This document shows, piece by piece, positions 54,857 to 64,000 of a stretch of 64,000 bases of DNA. Below the pieces are notes generated by a model. The model worked only from the letters and a program-made list of their open reading frames with translations. It had not been told where the DNA came from and ran no database searches. Each line of letters begins with the position of its first letter. Position 1 is the first letter of the stretch. Made by a program: the position numbers and the translations under genes. Source of the DNA: Adenophora triphylla var. japonica (Eukaryota; Streptophyta; Magnoliopsida; Asterales; Campanulaceae); contig JAFEMH010002603.1 of assembly GCA_022495995.1 (NCBI GenBank), positions 124,001-188,000 of the forward strand, read 5' to 3'.

Positions 54857-56711
54857 ATGGTGACTTCAGAAGGACACGTATCCGAGGCTTCACTAGGGCA
54901 TGACGAAGTTAACAACAACAACAATACAAACGTTGGAAATGCAGATTTGCCTCCTCCTCCCCCTCCTCAACGACATCATGCTAGGGCGACACGCTCTAAC
55001 GGCGTGGGCGATGGCGAGGATTGCCAGATGCAAGGAGAGAAAAGCGTCCTATGGAAGGACAAGGAGCTCCACCTCACCCAAAACGTCTGGGGCGGGCTAA
55101 TGTGGGAAGCGGGCGAGTCCCTCCACTAATCCCATGAGCAAGAAAGAAATGATCTTTGGAGCGAGCCCGGATTCCGCCTGACTTAATAGCCGTGGAGGAG
55201 CGTAACGTGCCGACATACGCTGCGAGAGAGTGGCACCCGCTCGGGTTTCTAATGGGCGACGGGCCGGGAGTGCTAGGCCAAATGAAGGTGTGGGACGAAC
55301 GGCGAGGACGTAATGGTACGTCGAGCTCCCACTATAGTTCATGTGCCGAGTAATGATTTAAGAGCTAGCCTCAGCAAACGAGAGAGCGGGAGGCTCAATC
55401 GATTTGAGGACTCGGTTAACGGCCAATAGAAACGAGACATGTTTCCCGCCCGAACACGGAGATCGTGGTCTCAAAGAGACAGAAATGGGCATAGGTCGCC
55501 TGTGAGAGGGGAAAGGCGCAGTCGCCACATGGAGATCACAGCGCAGTCGCCGTCTGGCTGGCGAGGCGCAGTCGCCTCGAAAGAATGCTGAGACATAGAT
55601 CTCCAATAAGATCGAAAGGACCAATTCTCACGGGACGGAAGGAGTAGGCGTGTGACTCCCCAGAAGTGAAGGCCGGAGGTCCAATCTGCTCCCCCTCCGT
55701 GAGATGAGAGACCCGATGCCGAGAGAATGGTTGTTGATGAAAAAGAAATTTGAGCAATGGGAGGAGGAGAAGAAGAAGGATGCTTTGGAAAGGTCGAACG
55801 AATTGATTTTGCTCTTCGACCTTTATCCAAAGAAATCGAGATAGTCGACCTCCTCCTACTTTCGGGTTGCCTCTTACGGAGAAGTACTGCGGGTCGACAA
55901 ATGCCGGGAGCCACATAGCACATCCTGGAAGCCACTATGTGTTTTGTCGCCAATGAGGATGACAACATGTGCAAAGCTCTCCTAAGCACATCTCTACCGG
56001 GGCAGCCTTAACTTGGTTCAATGGTTTGAGCTGTGGTAGTATCACCACTTGGGCATGCTTCGAGCAAAATTCTTAGACCGCTTCTCATTGCAGGAGCTCG
56101 GAAGATAACCGTCACCGATCTGAATAACTTGGTGCGGGGTAAGAATGAAAGCTCGATGAGCTATTTCACCAAGTTCAAAGAGATGGTTGATAAGATAGAG
56201 GAAGACCTCACGGACAGAGGTAATAAATTGCTTCCGACGTGGTATTTCCTCAGAAGACATGGACTACGAGCTCACAGTCCGAACGGTCACAACTCGACAG
56301 GAGTTGTTTGAAAAGGTGTATAATGTTGCTCTGGCTGAGGAAAGAAAAGAAAAGAAAAAGGGAAAGAGCCCCAAGGTTGAAGTCGCTGATGATAAAAAGG
56401 ACTCCAATAAGAATGGGGGGAACAATAAAAATGGAAAGAACAGAACTAGGGCAACAGAGAAGGTGCCCGAAGCTTTCACTCCCCTCACGGTGAGTCGAAC
56501 CGAGATTTTGAATGCCGTCGAACCGGCTCCTCCGGTCCCAATGAATCCGAGCAACAAGTTCGGGAGGGACAACGGCAAATGCTGCGACTACCACAAAGAC
56601 ACCGGTCATCTCACAGAGGATTGCTTGGGATTAAAGCGTATCATCCAGAGAATGGTCGACCAGGGAGACTCGAAGCTTATGTGGAAGAGACCTCAAGGCT
56701 GGGGGAGGTGA
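54857..56711 (+). pseudogene. Gag of gypsy element B
   Basis: Starts at VTSEGHVSEASLGHDEVN with asparagine and proline runs, then passes through broken frames. ESSMSYFTKFKEMVDKIEED and DYELTVRTVTTRQELFEKVY (56150-56330) belong to the gag core. A lysine/asparagine-rich linker leads to CDYHKDTGHLTEDCLGLKRI, a CxxHx4GHx4C-type knuckle typical of Tat gag, at 56580-56640. Stops and frameshifts lie near 55130 and 56270. Confidence 0.8.
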
Positions 56712-56857
56712 GCGGCCGACGGAGTGGGCAACAAGGACCTAGGCGGCCTAGGCGGAACACAGGGGTCATCACCGAACAAGCAAGCAACACGGCCATCAAG
56801 CACAAGATATTCCGGCTTAATAAGGCCCCACATGTGCCTCAAGGAGAGAAATAAGAG

Positions 56858-57430
56858 ATGAGGCAATCGCCTTCTACCCCCACGAATTGGCAACAAATAT
56901 GGCGGCTAGGGAGCAAGTTCTCGTCATCCCGAGGTCTCATTGATGGATGTACGACGAGCGGACTCTTAGTCGACACGGGGGCTGCAAGGATATTTTGTTT
57001 TACAAAACTTTCAAGGAGCTGGGTCTTAACGATGAACAGTTGGAGAGATATGATGGCAGGTTGGAAGGCTTCACCAACCATCGAGTTGATGCTAAAGGCC
57101 AGATAGCACTCGACGTTGACCTAGGCCAGCACCCCTCGGGGTTGTTTCAAAGGTACAATTTATCGTAATTGAAGTAAATAGTGACTATGCCGCCATCCTT
57201 GGAATTCCCGGACAGTCGCTCTTGGAATGGTAGCATCAAATCCTCACCAGCGAGTAAAGTGCCCCACACCTGCTGGAGTAGGTTGCGTACAAGGCACAAC
57301 TCGCGCTTATCTGGATCATGTTCTAAGAGACAGAAAGAAAAGGGAGCTAGAGATTGAGACTGCTGACGGTTACTTGAAGCCGTCTCGCCGATCACCAAAA
57401 CTACCCGACTGTCAACAATCACCGACGTGG
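56858..57430 (+). pseudogene. Aspartic protease region of element B
   Basis: GLLVDTGAARIFCFTK carries the DTG active site (56972-56980). TFKELGLNDEQLERYDGRLE and GFTNHRVDAKGQIALDVDL follow in a second frame, as in Tat proteases. A frameshift splits the domain right after the active site. Confidence 0.8.
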
Positions 57431-57588
57431 TAGAGTCGACCTATCGCTCAAATGACGAGGTCATACTTGAGTCGACACGTCACTCTAACACCGTTGAGGT
57501 CGATTCAGATGTAGTTATGGTCGATCAAGTCGTCATAGGGACCTATGCCTCCGGATAGACAATAACTCGGGGGCCACTACCAACAAGG

Positions 57589-58622
57589 TTGCAGACAAGC
57601 TTCGATGATATGATAGGTGAGGAGGCTCCACACTTGGGAACCGAGGAAAGACAAAAGGTCGTGGAGATCATAGTGGAGACTCTACAATTCGAGAGATGGA
57701 CCGAGCTAGAAGGCGTGGATGAGCTAGAGTCGGTAATCACCAACCTTTCTTACCCCGATCAAAAAATTCGGATTGGGAAGCAGCTATCGGTTGAGGAGCG
57801 AGCGTAAATCATCGAACTACTCAAAGAAAGTAATGATGTCTTTGCATGGAGGGTAGAGGACATGAGGGGAATCAAGGAGGAGGTCGCTGTTCACAGGCGG
57901 AAGTCAACCCGACCATAAAGCCAAGACCCCAAAAGTTGAGAAGTTTTGCTCGCGACAAGGAAGAGGCTATCAAAGCAGAGGTACAAAAACTTTTGAGTGC
58001 AGGAATAATCAAAGAGGCCACTCATACAACGTGGTTGGCCAACGTGGTCATGGTGAAGAAATCGAATGGCAAGTGGCGGATGTGTGTCGACTTCACTACT
58101 CTCAATCTAGCTTGCCCAAAGGATAGCTATCCTCTTCCTAGAATTGACAAGCTTGTTGATTCCATTCTTTGGTCACTCTACACTCGGTTTCTTGGATGCT
58201 TACTCGGGATATCACCGGATAAAGATGCACGAGGATGACATAGTGAAAACGGCATTTCAGCAAATTTGGAGGCATCTACCTGCTACAATATGATGCCTTT
58301 TGGATTGAAGAATGCAGGAGCGACCTATCAGAGGATGGTGAACAAAGTCTTTGCCTCACAGATTGGTCGAAATATGGAGGCCTACGTTGACGACATGGTC
58401 ATTAAAACTAAGGCCGGGAGTCACGTGGTCGACCTAAAGGAGACATTCGCCAATTTACGAGCAAACGACATGAAGCTCAACCCCAGTAAATGTGTGTTTG
58501 GAGTGGCAGCTGGCAAGTTCTTGGGATTCATGGTATCTCAAAGGGGCATAGAAGCTAATCCAGAGAAGATAAAGGCTTTAGTCGACATGAAGGCTCCCAC
58601 CACTATCAAAGAGATGCAATGA
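57589..58622 (+). pseudogene. Reverse transcriptase of element B
   Basis: LRSFARDKEEAIKAEVQKLL and VMVKKSNGKWRMCVDFTTLN, then LACPKDSYPLPRIDKLVDS. A frameshift at about 58165 moves to the frame of FLDAYSGYHRIKMHEDD, another at about 58240, then YNMMPFGLKNAGATYQRMVN, MEAYVDDMVIKT with the YVDD catalytic box, and GKFLGFMVSQRGIEANPEKI. All standard gypsy RT blocks are in order; two frameshifts and a stop at 58620 inactivate it. Confidence 0.9.
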
Positions 58623-58645
58623 CTTAATGGAAGGGTAGCAGCTTC

Positions 58646-59310
58646 TTGGTCGCTTCATATCAAAGTCACAGAAGGTCTCTCCCCTTCTTCAAAGCATTGA
58701 GGGGGACGAAAAGTTTTGAATGGACGACCGAATGTCATTCGTCGTTCCAACAGCCTAAAGGATTACCTCGCTACTCCACCCTCAAGCAAGTAGCCCGACC
58801 ACCGGAGAAACTTTGTTTGTATACCTATCTCGCGGAGACAAGTCGGTTGCAAAGCAGTTGTTGATCGTAGAGGAGGAGGGGCTTCGTAAGCCTCGTACTA
58901 TATCGCAAAGCTTTATCGATGTGGAAAGTAGGTATTACAATGCTGAGAAGGTCGCCTATGCTCTAGTCGTGGCTTCAAGGAAGCTGCGAGCTTATTTTCT
59001 AGCTCATCCAATCGTGGTTCTTACTAATGCACCTTCGAGAAAGATATTGCACAAGCCCGAGAGTTCGTGTCGATCGCTCAATTGGTCAATTGCCCTCACC
59101 GAATTTGATATTGACTATCGGCCTCGAAAGGCGTTGAAGGCTCAAGCTCTAGCTGACTTCTTGGTCGAGCTTACGTTCACCAAGGAAGACAACGAGCAAC
59201 GAGTTCCTAAAGAAAAAGCTAAAGGGAAAGAACCAGAGTCCCAGGTCGCCATTAGCCTACGCGACGATTGTTGGAAGGTCTATTCAGACGGGTCAGCCGA
59301 CCAAGAATAG
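58646..59310 (+). pseudogene. RNase H of element B
   Basis: After FEWTTECHSSFQQ (the RT-RNase H joint) the frame changes, and FVYLSRGDKSVAKQLLIVEE opens a long stretch with SRYYNAEKVAYALVVASRKL, AYFLAHPIVVLTNAPSRKIL and LTEFDIDYRPRKALKAQALA, the gypsy RNase H. It ends with the start of the next domain, WKVYSDGSAD. Confidence 0.85.
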
Positions 59311-59698
59311 CAGGAGCCGAATAGTGTTGATTGAGCGTAAACTGGGACCGTGTATGAGGAATCACTAAGGTTCAAGTTTGATGCTTCCAATAACCAGCCG
59401 AATACGAGGCCTTGATTGCAGCTATTGAGTACGCCGGTGCTTCTGAGCAACTAAGATCATGGCTTACCGTGACTCACAATTGATAGTCAACTGTGTCAGA
59501 GGCGAGTACGAAGTGCTTAGTTCTACTCTCATCAAATACTGCGACCTGGTGAAGGAACTAATAAAGGACTTAGAATTCTGGGAGATTCAAAGGATTGGAA
59601 GAGAAGATAACGAGCTAGCTGATCTCCTTTCGAAACTGGCTACTTCAGATGAGCCACATGGCGAGCCTATCTCCTTCCTCGAAAATCCAAACTTATGA
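59265..59698 (+). pseudogene. Archaeal-type second RNase H of element B
   Basis: WKVYSDGSAD (first catalytic Asp), then in another frame AEYEALIAAIEYAG (catalytic Glu), then DSQLIVNCVRGEYEVLSSTL and IQRIGREDNELADLLSKLA. This second RNase H, after the normal one, is a hallmark of the Tat lineage. A stop at about 59308 and a frameshift near 59450 break it. Confidence 0.8.
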
Positions 59699-59767
59699 GA
59701 GGGTAAAAATTCAAGGCATAGATGATCCTCAAGAAATTGGACTCAGGAGAAGTGTTGGATCGAGGAA

Positions 59768-60990
59768 ATGAAAGCATACTTTGAAAGTGGCGAGCTGCCA
59801 GAAGACGAGAAGAAGGCTCGAGCTATCAAAAAGAAAGCTCCGAGATATGTCATTCAAGGAGGCGACCTGTTCAGGAGATCTTATACTCGGCCATTGCTAA
59901 AGTGCATCCATCCCCAAGAGGTCGCCCTATTGATACACGAAGTGCATAGTGGAATTTGTGGTGGACACCGGGGCCGTGACTCTTGCCGACAAGTTAATCA
60001 CATTGGGATACTATCGGCCACACACGAGAGCCGACACTCACAACTTTGTTCAAGAATGTGATCAATGCCAAAGGTTTGCCAACCTTCCCCACGTGCCTAC
60101 AAATGAAAGCGAGACTCCCCGTGATCGCACTGCCATTTGACATGTGGGGCGTCGACCTGATTGGACCCTTCCTCCCGCCCGAGGAAACCGCAAGTACGTG
60201 ATAGTGGCCATAGATTACTTCACCAAATGGGTTGAGGCCAAACCACTAGCTCGCATCACGCAGGAGAATGCTATCAACTTCATACACGACTTCATTTGGT
60301 GTCGGTTTGGTTTTCCTCGAGCCATATAGTGTTCGACAACGGGTTACAGCTCTCCCGGCACTTTCGAAACAGAGATGAAGCGAGTGGGAATCAAACATTG
60401 GAAATCCTCCGTCGCCTATCCTCGAGGAAATGGGCAAGTCGAAGCAAGAAATAAACTTGTTCTATCTTCACTCAAGACTCGGCTCGTAGGTCGACGAAAC
60501 AATTGGTCGACGAACTCCCCTTGCTCTTTGGGCAGCTTCGCATGTACAACCACTCTGGGGCCTACTGGGAAACCCCTTTTGCTCTCACATATGGGTCGAG
60601 GCCATGACACTGCCGAGCTCAGATTCCCTACGGCTAGAGTGACCTTCTTTGATCAAGAGCGTAATGACACCAACAAAGGTTGATCGACTTGGATCTCGAT
60701 CGACGAAAAGCAAGAAACAAATTCCTACCTCCGAATGGTCAATTACAAGCGGACTAAAAGTTATCACGACAAGAAGGTCAAGGCAAGGTCTTTCCAAGTT
60801 GGAGATTATGTATTGAGAAAGATTGAGGCAACGGGTAGAAGGACCCACAGAACAAGCTATCTCCTAACCGGGAAGGTCCCTATGTGGTCACTCGAGTCGT
60901 CAAAGAAGGAACCTACATGATAGCTCATCCCGAGGTGACGAGTTGAAACATCCTTGGCATGCTACTCACCTCATCAAATACTACTTCTAG
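59768..60990 (+). pseudogene. Integrase of element B
   Basis: RRSYTRPLLKCIHPQEVALL, HEVHSGICGGH and VQECDQCQRFANLPHVP give the HHCC finger, split by a frameshift. FDMWGVDLIGPF and KYVIVAIDYFTKWVEAK begin the core. VFDNG follows near 60330, and AYPRGNGQVEARNKLVL is in the next frame. MVNYKRTKSYHDKKVKARSF then VGDYVLRKI leads to the tail with GPYVVTRVVKEGTYMIAHPE. At least four frame changes. Confidence 0.85.
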
Positions 60991-61089
60991 TTTCAATTTC
61001 AAAGTTCAAGTTTATGTTAAAGCTAGTTTCGAATTGATGTAAAGCATGATTCCCACTTCAATGAAAAGAGCAGGTTATTCGATCAAACA

Positions 61090-61440
61090 TAGTGTTACAT
61101 TAATATCAACAAGCTCGACTCTTAGTCAGCCTTTCGTTCCAACAAAGCTCGATTCTTAATCGCCTTTGATTACTTAACAAGTCCGACTCTTAGTCGACTT
61201 TGTTCTAATGAGCTCGACTCTTAGTCAGCTCATCTTAGCTCGACTCTTAGTCGCCTTCACCCTAATAGGCTCGACTCTTAGTCGCCTTCGTTCTAACAAG
61301 CTCGATTCTAAATCGCCTTCGTTCACTTAACAAGTCCGACTCTTAGTCGACTTCGTTCCGACCGACTCGATTCTTAATCGCTCAAATGATATGAACAGTT
61401 CGACTTATGATCAATCTCGTTCACAAAAAAGTTAATCAAG
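61090..61440 (+). repeat. Tandem CTCGACTCTTAGTCGCC repeats in element B
   Basis: About ten units of 26-35 bp share GCTCGACTCTTAGTCGCCTT with a variable spacer such as CGTTCTAACAA. They lie directly after integrase. Each unit contains a short inverted pair (CGACT/AGTCG). Confidence 0.85.
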
Positions 61441-61829
61441 TCTCGAGGTCGACTAAACCAACAAGATCAAGTCGCCTCTAGGCTCAAATTGACTCATTTA
61501 TATTATCTACATCTAGCTCGACATACAATATGGAATGAAAAACATACAACATTCTCAAAACAAATGTCGCCTATGATAGAGAAGTCTCCCAAAACGGGCT
61601 AAGACTTGGACAAAGTTAACTTACAAAAATATTTTGCCTCCCAAAAACCGCCAAGGCATTCGAACAATGTTAAAGCAAAAACAAAAATATTGTTTGGAAC
61701 TTGTTCATTACAAATCCAACTAAATAATTCAGAGTCCCTGCCAACATCGCCTGGTCGTCGCAGCGCCGACCCTCTTCCTCTCCTTGCTGGCCGAGGGTCT
61801 AAAGGTTTACCCGACTCCGAATAAATTTG

Positions 61830-63900
61830 TTCATCTACCGTCTCCATAGCTTCGGATCATCAAGCTCCGCCAAGACCACATCAAAATTTCGTCAAGGACA
61901 GGGGAGCCTCCCACTTCTCACAATGATCTTCTTCATCTTCCCGGGCAATAAAGGCCAAGTCGTTCTCAAGATAGGGAACAAGCGAATGACCTGCGAGCCG
62001 CCATGTCGCATCGGGACTCCGTAAAACCAACGAGCTAATTGCTCGATGGTAACCGTAGCCGAAGGATCCACCGTGCTCGACGGGCCATGTGCCTCTTCCC
62101 AACCTCGAGAAAGTCTTCAGTGCCCCCGCCACTATGGCATCATAAAACTCATCTCCCTCCTCAACTTCTCCACAAAGATCGTGGCCAGCCTTCTTCAGAG
62201 CCTCCTTCCACTTAGCTCGAGCTGAGTTATGCTCCTCGTTAAGCTCCTTCAAGAAAGAATCTTTATCAGCAAGAAGTTTGGTGACGGTGGCAAGCTCAAC
62301 CTTAGTCCTCTCATGAGCAAGGCGCTCGCATCCCTCTCTCAAGTCACTTCCTTAAGTTTGGACTCAAGCTTCGAGGTCGGACAGGCCTTTATCTTCACCA
62401 TCTCATCGCTTCATATGTATTGTCCAAGGTCGTTGTACTTCTCCTTCAAATCCGCAAGCTCTTTAGCCTTTTTGGAGTAATCTTGAAGGGCTTGTCTCTC
62501 TCTCTCAATAGAAGCTCTCCAAGAGCTCTTCACCTGCTCGACCATCGTAAGATTCTGCATTTCAAAGAAACAGAAGAAGTGTTAGCTCGTGATTTGAGTG
62601 GATCGAGTAAAGGGATAAGCAACTACAATGAAAGAGAAAATGACAAGTTACCTCACTACGAGCCATTCCAGAAGCGAGCGTAAAAATTCCTCGGGGTGAT
62701 CCCCTTATCAAGAAATGGGCTAGAGATCGACATCTATTGCCCTCCTAACAATCACTTGGCCCAGGCTCATGTCGGGATAGCGACGGCTCAAGCCGTTAAA
62801 CCCTTCCAAATGAGGAACATCACTCGCCTCTTCATCTTTTCATCCAGAGACTCCTTACCGGGAGGAAGGAAGGCCGCGGAGGCAATTGGCTCGAGGACAC
62901 AGACTTGCCCTTCTCAGATCGGGACCTCTTTCTTCGAGCTTATAGGACGATCGTCCTCTTCCTCCATATCATCTTCATCAACGCTGACGACCAAGCAAAG
63001 GGCTAGCCCCCACCATCCCAGCCTCCAGAGGTCTCCATATCGGGTGTCTTGATTTGGCCTGAGCTCGACTTGCCCTTACCGACCTACGGGAATCATCACC
63101 TCCTTCATTGGCATCATTGGATTGGGTGCCGCTTTGCAAAGGGTCTTCCAGCTCGACCTCTTCCATCGGGATCATTCCAAGAACATCCTTCTAAGCAAAT
63201 TGTTCCTAGCAACAGCCTTCTCTCTCTCGCTCGCCTTAGCATTGGCACCCACGAGCCCTCTCGCTTTCCTCTTGTCGAAACCCCAACAATACGCACCATA
63301 TTTGCTTCTTGTTCGGGAGTTAAAACTACACGACATCAAAAGAATCAAGTGTTAGCTCGACGATTCAAAACAGTCCTACGAGTAAATCATCGACGAGGTA
63401 ATTGATACAATTCAAAGCAAGCCTATGTACGAATTGAATAACTCTACATACGAGCAAAGTAATTTGATAAAGAGTTGCAACTCAAAATAGTTCTATGTAC
63501 GAGCTAACTAAGTTCTACATACGAGCGTACAACGGACGATCTAAGAGTTGTATATGCAGCTAAAAATAACGCTATGTGCCAATGATAAGTTACTTCATGC
63601 AAGTTAACAATGGACGAGCTAATGAATGCAGTCAAATAAATCCTTACCACCAACATGCTCTCCGCGGTCTTTGCAAGCAATTTTCATTCTTCCGACAAAA
63701 TTGACAGCTTCTCCTTCAACCTACCCAAGGAATGAGTAACCCAAACCGGATATACCGGCCTCTCAATACAGAACAAGGGGTTCCACCACTCCATCCCCCG
63801 TGCATCATCCCACTTGGATGTAGTTATACTTGGTTGTCCCTAACACCTCCCAGCCTAACGGGTCTTTTCGCGACCAACGCACACAACTTCCTATACAAGG
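61830..63900 (-). pseudogene. Antisense ORF region of element B
   Basis: Coding character is on the minus strand, opposite gag-pol. The best frame (62342-61881) reads HERTKVELATVTKLLADKDS and ELNEEHNSARAKWKEALKKA, a coiled coil, then EEGDEFYDAIVAGALKTFSR. Further right, an acidic/serine linker (DPLQSGTQSNDANEGGDD near 63130) lies in another frame. It occupies the same place as the antisense gene of element C. Its start would lie near or beyond 64000. Frameshifts are present. Confidence 0.6.
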
Positions 63901-64000
63901 TCTCGGTGCCATGGAGGCTCCCAAAGAGTTTTCCTCGTCAATAGTGTCGACTCACTACCCGGCAAGGGGAACTCCCATCCCAAATTACTCTCTACAAATA

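Larger units (their letters stand above)
54127..64000 (+). mobile_element. Tat-type Ty3/gypsy element B, 3' end outside the window
   Basis: Plus-strand element of the same family as A. It has a 5' LTR, tRNA-Glu-type primer site, gag, protease, RT, RNase H, archaeal-type RNase H and integrase up to about 60990. A tandem-repeat block follows at 61090-61440, then sequence coding on the minus strand (61830-63900). No 3' LTR is reached by 64000. Stops and frameshifts break every domain. Confidence 0.9.

Noticed and set aside
61090..61440. CRISPR-like array
   Set aside because: Spacers are themselves related and of variable length; it is a tandem repeat inside a gypsy element.
54127..64000. Endogenous pararetrovirus
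   Set aside because: Integrase, LTR, tRNA-Glu-type primer site and dual RNase H show a gypsy element; no movement or coat protein is seen.

Overview
This window is nuclear DNA from a flowering plant, most likely a eudicot. The evidence is AT-rich GT-AG introns, many Stowaway miniature elements with CTCCCTCCGTCCC ends, Tat-type Ty3/gypsy and Tork-type Ty1/copia retrotransposons, a Helitron, several hAT and Mutator-type elements, and a plant-style U2 snRNA-like sequence. I cannot name the species. Most of the 64 kb is transposable-element DNA in nested or adjacent layers, with few host genes.

Layout. 1-1204: 5' end (LTR, primer-binding site, start of gag) of a minus-strand gypsy element (A) whose body lies left of the window. 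1205-6480: MITEs, an AT-rich palindromic satellite and a hAT element with a tRNA-like core. About 6485-9400: a degraded CACTA-like region with a glycine-rich exon, a U2 snRNA-like sequence and a MULE-type MITE. 9410-9800: a diverged gypsy LTR piece. 10483-16237: a degraded copia element (D, minus strand) with a perfect 5-bp target duplication. 16437-17520: a block of Stowaway elements. 17800-18820: gene fragments and a GC-rich insert between 21-bp repeats. 19360-19740: a small secreted-protein gene with a TATA box, cut by gypsy element C (19745-32695, minus strand), with the rest of the reading frame at 32696-32765. 32922-34514: a Tourist-like MITE, a hAT element carrying gene exons, and a Stowaway. 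35187-44114: a Helitron with an RPA1-like gene. 44884-45650: a possible copia LTR with an internal repeat array. 46366-53151: a five-exon coiled-coil gene with copia element E in intron 3. 54127-64000: gypsy element B (plus strand, same family as A), running off the right edge.

Elements B and C show the Tat-lineage plan: gag, protease, reverse transcriptase, RNase H, a second archaeal-type RNase H, integrase, then an extra gene on the opposite strand. In C this antisense unit has its own TATA box, leader, splice donor and 3' end, all directed against the element. All pol genes here carry stops or frameshifts, so no element looks autonomous.

The clearest host gene is the coiled-coil gene at 46366-53151: all five exons join in phase over 208 codons despite the 4.9-kb copia insertion 9 bp past a splice donor. 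The small secreted-protein gene at 19360 was less lucky: its coding sequence is split by 13 kb of gypsy DNA.
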